IMG/VR virus record: IMGVR_UViG_3300022925_000126
Coordinates: 1 to 29,467 of that record
Origin: a virus
Strand: one strand, 5' to 3'
DNA length: 29,467 nucleotides
A program made the position numbers and the translations under genes. Below, in pieces: positions 1-10,700 of the stretch (position 1 is the first letter of the stretch; each line of letters starts with the position of its first letter). Below the pieces are notes generated by a model, which saw only the letters and a list, made by a program, of their open reading frames with translations, had not been told where the DNA came from and made no database searches.

Positions 1-333
1 GGCGACCCCAATCATAATCCAACTGAAGTTCATTCAAAAAATGAAATTGATCAGTTGATTACACAGATTGAAACTATCCTCTTCACTAATAAAGGAGAGG
101 TTTTGGGGGATGCTGATTTTGGTTGCAGTTTAAATGACCTATTATATGAACTTAACGCAAATGAGTTCGTTGTAAAAAATGAAATAGACAAACAAATAGC
201 AAGATATTGTCCACTTGCTTCTAAATATAGAGTAGACGCTAAAGTTAACTTTATTAGAGGAGAGGTAAGAGACGAAGCATTTATTGACATTACAATCGAT
301 AGCCAATATATGATATCAGTGTCAAGTTTATAA
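1..333 (+). CDS. 25: gp25-like baseplate wedge / sheath initiator protein (5' end missing)
   Basis: The frame is open from the first base, so the gene starts upstream of the window; about 110 residues remain. The visible part matches the GPW/gp25 family: a hydrophobic segment followed by T-x-K-G-E-x-L-G-D-x-x-F-G-C-x-L-N-D-L-L, corresponding to T4 gp25 'TTRKGSRPFDPEFGCDLSDQLFE', then an amphipathic helix and a final beta region ending in a short tail. In T4-type phages gp25 sits at the inner baseplate, binds gp6 and nucleates the contractile sheath. The gp6-like gene follows after 15 bp, as expected for a baseplate wedge operon. The internal TTG at 55 is not the start, because the conserved region is continuous upstream of it. 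The family call is firm; the true N-terminus cannot be seen. Confidence 0.85.
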   Translation, partial: GDPNHNPTEVHSKNEIDQLITQIETILFTNKGEVLGDADFGCSLNDLLYELNANEFVVKNEIDKQIARYCPLASKYRVDAKVNFIRGEVRDEAFIDITIDSQYMISVSSL

Positions 334-348
334 AAAATTAATTAGATA

Positions 349-2178
349 ATGGCCGAACAAAAATTTCTAAATAAGACGAGGATAATTGCTTCTCAGATCT
401 TTGATGATACTAGAACCTATATTTCTAGAATCTACAAAAGATCGGGTACTTTATTCACTAACGCTTCGCCGTTTGCTCAAATCCTGAGGGTTCTTTCAGA
501 GATTTCTGAGCTATTATTATTCTATGTTGAAGATTCTACTGTAGAACAAAACATATATACAGCGCAACAATCAGAATCAATCTATGGACTTGCTAGACTT
601 GCTGGACATGATGCAACTAGAGGATTTGCGGCTACTGGTGAACTTGCAATTAGAATTAACCCACAATCAGGTGCCCTAACTAATTTAGCAGGAGATGGGA
701 TCTCGATTCCAGCAAACGCTGAACTTAAATTTGATGCAAACGGACTTTCTTACATGCTAAGAACATCAAGAGATGCATTTAGAATTAATAAGAATCAAAG
801 AGAACAAATTAAAGTTGTTATTGTACAGGGTAGATCAGAAACTCAAAGCGTTACTGGTGATGGTGAATCATTCCAAAGTTACAATATTCAAACTGGAGGA
901 ACAACAGATCATAACCTAGTAAAAGTATCGGTTAACGGAGAACAATGGACTAAATTTAATTCAGTTTATGAAATGAACGCTGGAGATAAAGGGTTCATTG
1001 TTAAAACTGGTATTAGTGGAGGTTTAGATGTTTACTTTGGTACTAATAATTTTGGTACAATTCCAGCTAATGGTTCTATTATCGATATTGAGTACATTAT
1101 TCACGATGGAGCAAAGGGTAATATTGAAGATGCTGAAGACTTAACAATTAAATGGATTGATGAAGGTCAAGATAGTGCTGGTAACTTTTATGACCTAAAC
1201 GAAATCCTGTCAGTTGAAGTTACATCATCTCCGAAAATGGGAGCTGATCCAGAATCTACTGAGTTTACAAAGGTAATTGCACCGCTTGCGTCAAAGTCAT
1301 TTGTATTAGCAACGCCAGATAACTATGAGTACTTCCTATCAAGATATGGTATTTTCTCATATATTGATGCATACAATACTGCTGACGATGGTTATATCGA
1401 CGATGACAATGTAATCTATATTTTTGCAGTACCAGATATTAAAAGAAAACTTGCAAAGAATCAAGACTACTTCTCAATTCCACAGCAAGAAATGTTCTTT
1501 GACCAGAATGAATATGATAAAATGACACAGGTCCTACAAGACAGCGGTCAAATGATGGTTACAACTGAAGTTAAATTTGTTAAACCGCAAATTAGAAAAT
1601 ATGCAATGGATATTTCAGTTAGATATTTTGAAGGGTTTAGTAAAGAAAACATTGCAAACGATATTAGAGTAGCTATTTCTGAATACTTATTGAATATCAC
1701 AAGAAGGGATAAATTACCAAAGAGTGATATTATCTATATCCTAGAAGGAATTGAAGGGGTTGATGCAGTAAACGTTCAATTTAGAAGCGAAGCTGAAGAA
1801 ACCGCTAGAAGACTAGGTTACTATGAATCAGTTACAACTACAATTGCAGCACAGGAACCAGTAACTCTTGAAGATATTGGTAATGGTAAACAAAAATACG
1901 TATTCTTTAAGAAAATTGAAGAGGTTACTAAAGTAAATATTACTGAAAATGATCCAATTCCAGCTGATATTGTAGGTCTAGATCAATGGGGTGATATTAT
2001 CCTAGACAAAGAAGAAATTGCAGTATTCAGAGGAGGTTGGAAAGATTGCGATGGATCTGAAATCAAAGATGAGCCCGCAATTAATGAAGAATCATGTCTT
2101 TCTATAAACTTTGACGGTACTCCAGTACCAAGAAAGATTTATACAAGAGTACAGGCATCAAATAGAAAAGCACTATAA
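349..2178 (+). CDS. 6: gp6-like baseplate wedge protein (baseplate J-like)
   Basis: The 609-residue product is close to T4 gp6 (660 residues). Residues 40-110 are helical, with the pattern seen near the start of gp6/J proteins (a long helix, then S-I-Y-G-L-A-R-L-A-G-H and a repeated ATR/ATGEL segment). Around residues 180-265 is the typical gp6 stretch: a V-x-V-N-G-E-x-W motif, then Y-F-G, then P-A-N-G-S-I-I-D-I-E-Y and D-G-A-K-G-N. In T4, gp6 dimers form the ring that ties the wedges together and that changes shape on contraction. The gp25-like gene immediately upstream supports the call. Translation probably starts at the ATG at 349, which has only A/T-rich sequence before it. The stop codon overlaps the next start as TAATG, suggesting coupled translation. 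The family is recognised from sequence pattern and position; residue-level homology was not computed. Confidence 0.8.
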   Translation: MAEQKFLNKTRIIASQIFDDTRTYISRIYKRSGTLFTNASPFAQILRVLSEISELLLFYVEDSTVEQNIYTAQQSESIYGLARLAGHDATRGFAATGELAIRINPQSGALTNLAGDGISIPANAELKFDANGLSYMLRTSRDAFRINKNQREQIKVVIVQGRSETQSVTGDGESFQSYNIQTGGTTDHNLVKVSVNGEQWTKFNSVYEMNAGDKGFIVKTGISGGLDVYFGTNNFGTIPANGSIIDIEYIIHDGAKGNIEDAEDLTIKWIDEGQDSAGNFYDLNEILSVEVTSSPKMGADPESTEFTKVIAPLASKSFVLATPDNYEYFLSRYGIFSYIDAYNTADDGYIDDDNVIYIFAVPDIKRKLAKNQDYFSIPQQEMFFDQNEYDKMTQVLQDSGQMMVTTEVKFVKPQIRKYAMDISVRYFEGFSKENIANDIRVAISEYLLNITRRDKLPKSDIIYILEGIEGVDAVNVQFRSEAEETARRLGYYESVTTTIAAQEPVTLEDIGNGKQKYVFFKKIEEVTKVNITENDPIPADIVGLDQWGDIILDKEEIAVFRGGWKDCDGSEIKDEPAINEESCLSINFDGTPVPRKIYTRVQASNRKAL

Positions 2179-2450
2179 TGGAATCTTTATATAAAGGACT
2201 ATTAAAATATAAACTAAAGAAGCTTTATTCTAGCAGAAAAACTAGAAAGGATAATCGTTTAAACCTAGGTTATGATTACTCTGAAAGTTTAATGCAAAGA
2301 AACATGTCTTCTCATGTTCTGAGAAATCAGACAATAAGCGACTTTATTAGTTTTATTAATGATTATTTAATGAATCTAATCCGATCAATAAAGATGATGC
2401 AGCAGTACAAAAACTATACTGTTAAAAAAGATGACACAAACGTTAAATAA
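2178..2450 (+). CDS. Small basic protein of the baseplate block, function unknown
   Basis: This 90-residue protein is not recognised. It is strongly basic at the N-terminus (K/R-rich between residues 6 and 27, including KLKKLYSSRKTRK), and has a hydrophobic or amphipathic helix near residues 53-72 (DFISFINDYLMNLIRSI) and a charged tail. It has no signal peptide. It is joined to both neighbours by TAATG stop/start overlaps (2176-2180 and 2448-2452), so it is almost certainly translated and made in proportion to the gp6-like protein and the following 909-residue protein. A wedge accessory or assembly role is an inference from position only. It has the size and location of a minor baseplate component, but I see no similarity to T4 gp53 or gp26. 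Confidence 0.75.
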   Translation: MESLYKGLLKYKLKKLYSSRKTRKDNRLNLGYDYSESLMQRNMSSHVLRNQTISDFISFINDYLMNLIRSIKMMQQYKNYTVKKDDTNVK

Positions 2451-5179
2451 TGTTTGATAATTTAAAGATATTTAAAGGAACTGATCATGTTCTAGATACA
2501 ACAGTAGACCAGAATGGTGTACTGAAAACTTCCGTGTATCTTGATGAGGTTTCTACTGGACTATATGAGTCAGCAACATTATTCTTTTTAGAAGATGTTG
2601 AATATAATAGTGTTCGCTATTTAAATAGACCACTGTCAGACACCCAAACTGCAGGTGAATTTGTATTCAAATGGAAAAATGATTCTTATTCCTCAGATGA
2701 TCTGATAATGTATACTGCGAAGGTTGAAAACGGGTTGACCAAAATTAACGTTGAAACTAATCAGCAAATTTCAATCCTTGATAATTCAACCGTTGCTAGT
2801 ACAAATAATGGAGTAAAGCAGGTTTCAAGCGTAAATAATGAGGCAGTACAGGTTAACGTTGCTCTTAATTCTGAAGATGAAGGAAGACACGAGAACACCC
2901 TTCTAGTGTATTATAACGATGGAACAACAAGTACACTCATTGCGAGTATCTTTTTCTACGGTGAGGTTGTAGGTGAAGATGAGAGGTTAAGAATCCTATT
3001 ACAAAACTTAGGAGCTAGCCTAGATGAAGGCGACTTTATCCTATTTAAGGAGCATGATATTACTGAAATGGCTCCCGACTATATTTTATTAAACCAAAAA
3101 AGAAGAGAGCTCTTATTAGAATTAGCAAACATAAAACCATTTATTGGAACTTACAAAGCTATTCTAAATGCAATTGATTTCTTTGGTTATAATAATTTGA
3201 CCCTAAAAGAGTATTGGTTAAACATTAATACCGGAAGCAGTTCATTTGGTAAACTACATGCGATTCCTGTAACTGGTTCAAGTCAATATGGAGATGCTGT
3301 TAGAAAAAAGATTAGTGTTGAAGTTCCTTCAAGCAACCTAAAGAAAACCAGTAGATTTAGCTTAGTATACCGTTTAAATGTTGTCAATGGAGAATATGAC
3401 GAATGGGATATTCCAAAAGTCGATGAGGTATTTGAGTTTACGCCAGAAGAGGTACTAATTAAGTTATATGGTCTAAAGTCAAAGTTACAGAGAGAATACC
3501 TTCCATTAAATGCTAAAATTATTGACATTGTTGCTGAAGGCGATTACTTTACGCAAAAGAACCTTAATATTTGGAACAATCAAAACCCGATTGCATTCTT
3601 TACTGAAGGTCATGACATTGATTTTGAACTATTTCCAACACAACGAAAACTATTTATTGAGGATGTATCGCTGGTCTTAAAGAAAGTGTACGATCCAAAT
3701 AATATTGCAAGTGGAGATTACCAAAAGTACCATGATTTACTAGCAATAGATTTTAGTGAGTATGGAAACTTAACTAATGACCAACTTGCTGATTTAAGAG
3801 AGGCAATTGAGTTATTCTATGCTGACTATTATAATGATGAGTTAGAAACATTCAATGAGGACATTGAAATTGGATGTCCAGTAATTCTTGACGGCGAAAC
3901 AACATTTACTCAAAGCTGGGAAGAGGCTCAATTTACATGGCAAGATGCAATCGATCCACAAGTTACTTGGAATAACTGGTGGAAACGTTGGGTATATGAA
4001 GTTGAATGGATTATTACTGGTCCAAGAGGACTAAGATATGAATTTAAAGGAGACATTGATAACTATTTAAAGTTCCCTGTTTTCTTACCATATGAAGGGT
4101 CATATAATGTTGAAATGAGAACATTTGACCTATTTGGACACAGATCGTATGATGTTAAATCTGGTTTAATCGAAGTTGGTTTAAAAGAGGTTGAGTTCTA
4201 CGGATTCTATAAGACTCTTAGAAAAAATACTTGGAATGACAGAGAAGCGGTTTCTTGGAAAGAAGTCGGTGGATATTGGGATCTTCCAGTACATAATCCA
4301 AACAAGATTGAAGAATCAAATGCAAGTTGGTACTTAGCGCTTGACAGAAATAATTATGTCCATGAACCAATCGAAGGACAGAGTGATGATTTTACGACAG
4401 TTTCAAGATACGTTGATATTTTCTCAGAGACAGGTTATTCTGAAACTACAGGTCCTTACTACTGGAATAATGCAGATTACACTTGGAACAATACATCTGA
4501 TTTATGGTGGAATGCGACTAGAATCGGATCAGATTTAGCAGCTTCATTTAAAATAGAACCAGTATTTACAGGAAGCCCAGTAATTTCGATCGATCATAAA
4601 GATCCGATCACTGGTCAAATTATATCAGATTCATATCAAATAACTTCTGCAAACCCAGGAGCTAATACTAATATAGCAGCTTGGCAAACAGTTGTTGATG
4701 AATTAAATACAACGACTAATCCAATTATTAGTAAATTTATCTACAATTTAGTTGGTAAAGACAATGATGGTGATGGAGTAGTTGACGTAGTTGCATTTAT
4801 TCTTGCAGTTGGTAAAGAAACTAATAAGTACTATGACTTTGAAAGTGTATCGATGTTAGGTGGAACTATTAGTGGAGAGGTACATCAAATAACCTATAAT
4901 CCTAACTACGATGAAATTGATATCTTTAGTGACTGGAGAATGGTAAATAAATCAACTCATGTTACATTCTCTCTGGATTATTCAAAGATGCCAGGAATGA
5001 AATTGAAAAAATGGACGATTACCAATAATACATACCCTGATAATAGTGATATATATTATGGTGATATAGTGTTAACATATCTCTTTAGGAATCCAGGAAA
5101 CTATACAATCTCACTAGAGGTTGAAGATACTAATGGAAATGTTAACTCAACACATAGAAACATATTAACAGTAAAATAA
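2450..5179 (+). CDS. Large baseplate wedge-like protein with PKD-like domains (gp7 position)
   Basis: The 909-residue product lies where T4-type phages carry gp7 (about 1030 residues). Residues 203-258 include a helical segment of the form K-R-R-E-L-L-L-E-x-x-x-I-K-P-F-I-G-T-Y-K-x-x-x-N-A-I-x-F-F-G-Y and then L-K-E-Y-W-L, a pattern I associate with large baseplate/tail proteins of T4-like phages. Residues 485-590 are Trp-rich (TWNNWWKRW) and run into a PKD/Ig-like beta domain; further Trp clusters follow near 590-690. Around residue 770 is DNDGDGVVD, a dockerin/EF-hand-like calcium loop. The last 80 residues look like a PKD domain (G-D-I-V-L-T-Y-L-F-R-N-P-G-N-Y-T-I-S-L). It overlaps the upstream gene by TAATG. 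A baseplate protein is likely; the gp7 assignment rests mainly on order and size and is tentative. Confidence 0.65.
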   Translation: MFDNLKIFKGTDHVLDTTVDQNGVLKTSVYLDEVSTGLYESATLFFLEDVEYNSVRYLNRPLSDTQTAGEFVFKWKNDSYSSDDLIMYTAKVENGLTKINVETNQQISILDNSTVASTNNGVKQVSSVNNEAVQVNVALNSEDEGRHENTLLVYYNDGTTSTLIASIFFYGEVVGEDERLRILLQNLGASLDEGDFILFKEHDITEMAPDYILLNQKRRELLLELANIKPFIGTYKAILNAIDFFGYNNLTLKEYWLNINTGSSSFGKLHAIPVTGSSQYGDAVRKKISVEVPSSNLKKTSRFSLVYRLNVVNGEYDEWDIPKVDEVFEFTPEEVLIKLYGLKSKLQREYLPLNAKIIDIVAEGDYFTQKNLNIWNNQNPIAFFTEGHDIDFELFPTQRKLFIEDVSLVLKKVYDPNNIASGDYQKYHDLLAIDFSEYGNLTNDQLADLREAIELFYADYYNDELETFNEDIEIGCPVILDGETTFTQSWEEAQFTWQDAIDPQVTWNNWWKRWVYEVEWIITGPRGLRYEFKGDIDNYLKFPVFLPYEGSYNVEMRTFDLFGHRSYDVKSGLIEVGLKEVEFYGFYKTLRKNTWNDREAVSWKEVGGYWDLPVHNPNKIEESNASWYLALDRNNYVHEPIEGQSDDFTTVSRYVDIFSETGYSETTGPYYWNNADYTWNNTSDLWWNATRIGSDLAASFKIEPVFTGSPVISIDHKDPITGQIISDSYQITSANPGANTNIAAWQTVVDELNTTTNPIISKFIYNLVGKDNDGDGVVDVVAFILAVGKETNKYYDFESVSMLGGTISGEVHQITYNPNYDEIDIFSDWRMVNKSTHVTFSLDYSKMPGMKLKKWTITNNTYPDNSDIYYGDIVLTYLFRNPGNYTISLEVEDTNGNVNSTHRNILTVK

Positions 5180-5188
5180 AAACAAAAG

Positions 5189-5779
5189 ATGGCAAACATT
5201 ACAGAAATTCTAGGGACTGATTCTCTTTCTTCATCAAGACTGACGATCAACTCAAACTTTACTGCCCTGAATGACGAAATCGCAGACATCACTTCATTAG
5301 TAGATCCAGTAACTTCAACAATTGCTGGAATTGATAGTGTTTCTGCGGAATCAATTAACTTATCGTATCTACAAGGAGGTTCTTCGCTTCCTATCCTTTC
5401 GATCGATTCGACTGGTGCAGTATTTAGCGTTGCAACCGATTTTGCGGAAGACGTTGATGTACAAAAGAAACTTCAAAAATCTGGTGTAGTTGGTGCTGGT
5501 GGTTCTGGAAACGGAAGTACTTCAGGCGCTCCAACATCAATTGATGCTTCTACATATTTTAGTGGAGTTGCGTTAGCTTTACCAGTAGGAGCGGAGGGTC
5601 AAGAAGTAACAATTATCAGTACATCTGGTTCAGCAATCGCAATTACAGCAGGTACTGGAGTATCTCTTGGTGCTACTTCAATCTCGCTTGATGGTCTAAA
5701 TTCATCGGTTACCGTAAGATTCTTTAGTAGTAACAGTACTTGGTACGTTATTGGTTCACACGCAGCAACAATCGCATAA
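5189..5779 (+). CDS. Virion appendage/fibre-type structural protein
   Basis: The 196-residue protein begins with a short motif (S-S-S-R-L-T-I-N-S-N-F-x-A-L-N-D-E-I) that recurs at the N-termini of phage fibre or decoration proteins. A low-complexity Gly/Ser linker (residues 100-115) follows, then a beta-rich C-terminal half of alternating small and hydrophobic residues ending near TWYVIGSH. This is the layout of an N-terminal attachment helix with a C-terminal beta domain. No Shine-Dalgarno is present; the leader is AAAACAAAAG. It follows the 909-residue baseplate protein by 9 bp and precedes another structural gene by 19 bp. It could be a short whisker or a baseplate-attached fibre. The structural role is inferred from composition and context. 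Confidence 0.65.
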   Translation: MANITEILGTDSLSSSRLTINSNFTALNDEIADITSLVDPVTSTIAGIDSVSAESINLSYLQGGSSLPILSIDSTGAVFSVATDFAEDVDVQKKLQKSGVVGAGGSGNGSTSGAPTSIDASTYFSGVALALPVGAEGQEVTIISTSGSAIAITAGTGVSLGATSISLDGLNSSVTVRFFSSNSTWYVIGSHAATIA

Positions 5780-5798
5780 ATTAAAAAGATAAAAGTAA

Positions 5799-7742
5799 AT
5801 GGCAACTCCATTAGTTAGAATACCACAGGTTCAAGGAGGTACAATGTATGCTTTTGCTTCAGCAGCAAGAGACATCACACGTGCTTTCAATAACGCCGAT
5901 ATTAAATTTGAATTCAGTAGATATGCACTATTGGATCTGCCTGATTTTACGACCTCTGTCAATAATTCCAACACGATTGATTATACTCAATTAAAAGACT
6001 CTGCAGGTCAAGCGTACTCACCTTCTCAAAATGGAGCTGGAGTAGACTTTGCAAAAACTTTCCAAAACTACGTTCTAAACGCAGAAGAGTTAATCCTACA
6101 AGACGATGATTTTGACCCAATAATCTTCAGAACAGACGCAGAAAAACTATTCTTTAAATGGTTATCTTCGACTAATTCAATTAGATTTAAAACGGCAGAT
6201 TCAACTGAAAGTAATAGTGGTAATTATACTGAGCAGCCTAATTCTTCACAAGCAGGAACAGTATATGATCGAGTTGTTAAATATTTAGGTACAATTGACG
6301 CGGAAAACGATATTGCATACAAAGGTAATGCGTATCACGAGGTTTATATTAATGTTCCTTCTTCGGCGGGTACTACTCCAACTGTATTATTTGAGCCATC
6401 GAACTATAATACTACGGCTAATAGATTATATGCTGGATCTTGGATTGAAGGTAGAGACGGACAAACACATCCGGACCCAAATCTAGATTTAGAACCAATT
6501 GTTGATGGATTTGATTTAGCAACTGGAGCATATTACGACATTAATACTAACGGGACTAATAGTGTTGGTATTGATTGGAATGAGCAATCTTACTACGGAG
6601 TTACTAATGATTCTGAAGTAAAAAACCTAAACGATTACGCAAAGAAGGGTACAGATTTTAGATTCAATGCAGTCCTAGTATACTATGATATGTATAGCAC
6701 TTCTGTTCCTTCAAACAGATCAACTAACCTATATGGTATTCTTATTCTAGATGATGTTAAGAGTACTGGAGGTTCAGGCTATAAGATTAATGAACAAATT
6801 AAGTATAAGCCAAACGAGGTTACTGGTTTAAATGGTAATGCTTTCTCATTAAAATTAAACTTGAAGTTTAATACTTCTCTTGATAATGTTGGAGTTGAGA
6901 CTAATATTAACGACTTTACAACATTCTCAATGGATCTATTTATGGATACGACGACACTGCTAGAGAATGCAGCTGAAATCTTAATCCAAGCAAATAATAG
7001 ATATGGTGGAATTACTAATCGTCTTGATGAACTAGAAAAATTAGTACTTGCAAGCGAAACATCAGAAGATATAGAGGCAAGATTAACCAGTTTAGAAAGC
7101 GACTTCCAGAACACCTCAGTTCAATTACAGGATGCTGATTCTCTGTTGAAGTTAATCACAAAAGCACATGATAAACTTAACTCTCTGATTGACGGAACAA
7201 TTCCAGTTGCATTACAATATAACACTGATGTTCTATTTGATGGAGCAGGTACTCAAGTTGATAAATCAGTTGAGAATAAGATTAAAGTAAACAACGTAAC
7301 TAAGGGCTATGAAAACCTAAATCTATTTACATGGGATTTAGCTTCTGAACAGGTTGGAACTTCAATTACATCTGCTAATCCATTCGATATTCAAGTCGGA
7401 GGTAGTGGATTAAGTCAATATGGAATTTGGTGTAAACTTAAACCATTCACTAATAGAATTAGCTTTATCGATAAATTCCTTACCGGTACTGCAAATGATG
7501 ATTTGAATATATACATAGATGACACAACAACGCCTTGGAAAGAAGGACAAATCGTGAAGATCACATTTGAAACTATCGATATGGATGGTAACAACATTAA
7601 GATCTACACTCATGCTAGAGATGGTTTCAGCCAATTAATTGCTGATATTGCTCCAGCAAGTCTAATTACCAATAAACCATACATCGAGGTAATTTGTATC
7701 AACCCAGCAACTTATCAATTTGAAGTAGACATTTTAAGATAA
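5799..7742 (+). CDS. Large virion structural protein with central coiled coil
   Basis: The 647-residue product has no close relative that I recognise. The first 400 residues are beta-rich, with a segment at about 285-330 (a run of hydrophobic strands: FRFNAVLVYYDMYS, then LYGILILDDV) suggesting a compact core domain. Residues 405-460 form a predicted coiled coil (N-R-L-D-E-L-E-K-L-V-L then I-E-A-R-L-T-S-L-E). The C-terminal 160 residues are again beta-rich and could be a carbohydrate-binding or tip domain. A globular-coiled coil-globular order fits a trimeric baseplate appendage such as T4 gp9/gp10/gp12, but no sequence match to these is evident. The leader before ATG 5799 is A-rich (AAAAAGATAAAAGTAA) with no Shine-Dalgarno. 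Codons match the neighbouring virion genes (AGA for Arg). Confidence 0.65.
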   Translation: MATPLVRIPQVQGGTMYAFASAARDITRAFNNADIKFEFSRYALLDLPDFTTSVNNSNTIDYTQLKDSAGQAYSPSQNGAGVDFAKTFQNYVLNAEELILQDDDFDPIIFRTDAEKLFFKWLSSTNSIRFKTADSTESNSGNYTEQPNSSQAGTVYDRVVKYLGTIDAENDIAYKGNAYHEVYINVPSSAGTTPTVLFEPSNYNTTANRLYAGSWIEGRDGQTHPDPNLDLEPIVDGFDLATGAYYDINTNGTNSVGIDWNEQSYYGVTNDSEVKNLNDYAKKGTDFRFNAVLVYYDMYSTSVPSNRSTNLYGILILDDVKSTGGSGYKINEQIKYKPNEVTGLNGNAFSLKLNLKFNTSLDNVGVETNINDFTTFSMDLFMDTTTLLENAAEILIQANNRYGGITNRLDELEKLVLASETSEDIEARLTSLESDFQNTSVQLQDADSLLKLITKAHDKLNSLIDGTIPVALQYNTDVLFDGAGTQVDKSVENKIKVNNVTKGYENLNLFTWDLASEQVGTSITSANPFDIQVGGSGLSQYGIWCKLKPFTNRISFIDKFLTGTANDDLNIYIDDTTTPWKEGQIVKITFETIDMDGNNIKIYTHARDGFSQLIADIAPASLITNKPYIEVICINPATYQFEVDILR

Positions 7743-7743
7743 T

Positions 7744-10700
7744 ATGAACACAAACAACTCAATATCATCAGTTATCAAGCAATTGCTTGAAATTAACGTA
7801 AATTCTCTTAAGACATTTGAGAGAATAAATGAGGCGGTTACGACGGATAAGCAAACTGTGCCGCTTGAGTTGCTTACCGAGGACGGGACAACTAAAACAG
7901 TTTATGTTCCTGCTTTTGGTTATATGAGAAGAGAGCTTGAAAGATTAGATGCTAATATTAGATCTCTTACTGACCTTACCGACGGTACTTCAAAATTAAA
8001 ATTAGCTGACGGAACATATCAAAGAATTTATACTGGTACTCTTAAAAGTCCAGCAAATGATATTACTGCATTAAACAGACCAACTAAGTTTGAAACAAAG
8101 CAGAACTATTTCTTTGAAGATTTCCTAACACCACTATTAACAGTAAACTTTGATGTCACTAATCAAATTCAATCTGATACTGAAAGAGTATTAGTAAAGA
8201 GACTGATTATTGATACATCATTTGATTTTGCTGCTGAATACTTTAACACTGAATTAAGAGGTAAAGATGGATTAGCATATGACACTGTAATTGCAGATCT
8301 AGCTGCTAATAACATTCCATTTTACGATGATGAGGAGGTAAGAGACCTTCCATATAAAAGTACACAATATTACGGAACATTTGATGTAACTTCAATTGAT
8401 AATGTACAAAGAGAAGTTCTAGTAAATGGTACTTCAACTACACAAAATATTAAACTATACACTCTAGATCAGTTAAACTATACTGATAGCGAAAAAGGTT
8501 TTTCTAACACAGAAACTTTAAGAGCTGGAGATGAGTTAATGGTTAACAGTGGTAAAAGAAGTACTAAATACAGAGTAAAAAATATCGATACTTCTACTAG
8601 ACAAGTTGAATTAGAACTTGTACAGGGTTATGAATCTATTAAAATTGGAGCAGATCAACTTAGAATTTATAAAGCAAGTGAGATTGGAACTAGCGTTGAA
8701 ATTAACGTTGGATTCGATGAGAGCACAGTTGTCTTTGTAAAGGCTATCGATCCTGATTCAAATATACTTGCAGAAAATTGGTCACCGGGTGCTGCAATCT
8801 ATTCAAATGATTTAACAATCACTTTAGAAAGCGGAACAGTTCAATCGCTTGGAGATTACTACAAAGAAGAGGTTGCTGACTTTGGTCAATTTATCAAAGC
8901 ACTAAAAGAAGATGCAATTCCACCAGCAACTCTTGGTAAAACTCCAGATTCTCCTAATCTAGAACCAGGAAACTTTACCGTTATTCAAATTAATAAGCAC
9001 TTAACGGATAACGATGCAGCAAATAAGATTAAGAAGCTTACCTCTGATAAGATTAATACCGAAGAGAAGCTTAAGCAGCTTGATGATACAATTGCTAAAA
9101 AGACTGCGTCAATATCTACAAATAAATATCCATCAGCGATTGCAAAGGATCGCGATATAAACGAATTATCATCTCTGATTAACGAGAGGGATTCAACAAC
9201 TAAACTCTATAGTTCATTAGTAAACGAAATCAATGCAATTTCTAGTGGAACTGGAGTTGCTAAGGTTGAACCTAAGTTTAGAGTAAGAGGATTCTGGACT
9301 ATTCCAGATGCTAAAATTGTAGCTGAAACTATTCCACAGCAAGTTGTTCAATTCATCGTTCAATATAGATATGTTTCAACCAGTGGTAAGACTTCAGAAA
9401 TTGCACAGATTCCAGTAAATGAAAATGGTACGCAAAAGACTGGAGTATTCTCAAACTGGAATGAAGTTAAAACCGGTGTTCGTCAAAGATTAAAAGATGA
9501 AACTACTGGTAAATTCTACTGGGCAGATACTGCAATTGAAGATGGACAAGAGGTTAATTTTAACCAGTTAGACATTCCAATTCAAAAAGGAGAGGTTGTT
9601 GAAGTTAGAATCAAATCAATTTCTGAAGCAGGTTATCCAGCAAATCCAGTAATGAGTGATTGGAGCGAGACTGTTAGAATTGAATTCCCAGAAGGACAGC
9701 TTGATACTGTTAACGTTTCAACATTAGTTGATAAGAATCAAACTGAATCTGCAATCGTTAGAATTAATGACCAACTAACTTCAAAAGGAGTTTATCGCCA
9801 TATCGATGATGCGTTTACAGCTAACGAAAAGTATTTTGCACATAATTCTACAACAATTGCTTCTGGTTTCCTTTCACCTGAACAGACTCCAATTTCATTG
9901 TTTGATAAGTTAACTGAGCTTGAAAATGAAATCACAGCTCTACAAGAAACTATTTCAGGAATTAAAGGAGAACTTACTGTTAAGCTGGTAACTGAAGAAG
10001 GTACAGTAATTAATATCAATAAGAATACTAACAATAAAGTATTTGCTGGATATTACACTGACGAGGTTGCAGATCTTAACGTTAAGAAGGGACATATTGT
10101 TACTAAGACATTTAAACTTCTGCTTGAAAATACAAATGCTACTCAACTTGAATTAATTGCTAGAATTATGGGAGACAGATCTCTTCCAACATTTAGATCT
10201 TCAGCAGCTACTTCAAACGCAGTAACTTATGAATTTGGTATTGACCCAGATTCAGGTAGCGGAATTCCAGAAAAAGTAATTAACGATACTTTCTATACTA
10301 CTGAAGGTAAATATGACGTTGTACCAGTTCAATATCAAAACGTAAGTGGCGACGATTTATTAGAGACCTTTGGTACAAACCCAGTAGAGTACAATCAATT
10401 AGCTCCATACCAATCAGCACAAAGAAGAGGTCAATTTATCTACTCTAGATTTATGGACATTTCAGCTGAGAATGGACTATACTTTGATACTCCTGTAGTA
10501 TCTCCTGCAACATCAACGCTTGCAGATTACGAATACTTAATGTCATACGATCCAACTACACTACCTGCAATTTCAACTTCAGGATCTGATTTTATTTGGA
10601 ATGGTACATTTGGAACTTATGACCAGGCTAACGATGAATATGACGTTTCTGGAGCATTTGGTACATCAACTCCAAATGTTACAAACCTTAATACAATTAC

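Noticed and set aside
55-333. TTG at 55 as the start of the first gene
   Set aside because: The frame is open from base 1 and the gp25-like similarity continues across this point, so the gene is cut by the window edge.
6779-7114. 111-residue minus-strand ORF in the 647-residue gene
   Set aside because: It is a shadow of a plus-strand structural frame; no minus-strand neighbours or start signals support it.
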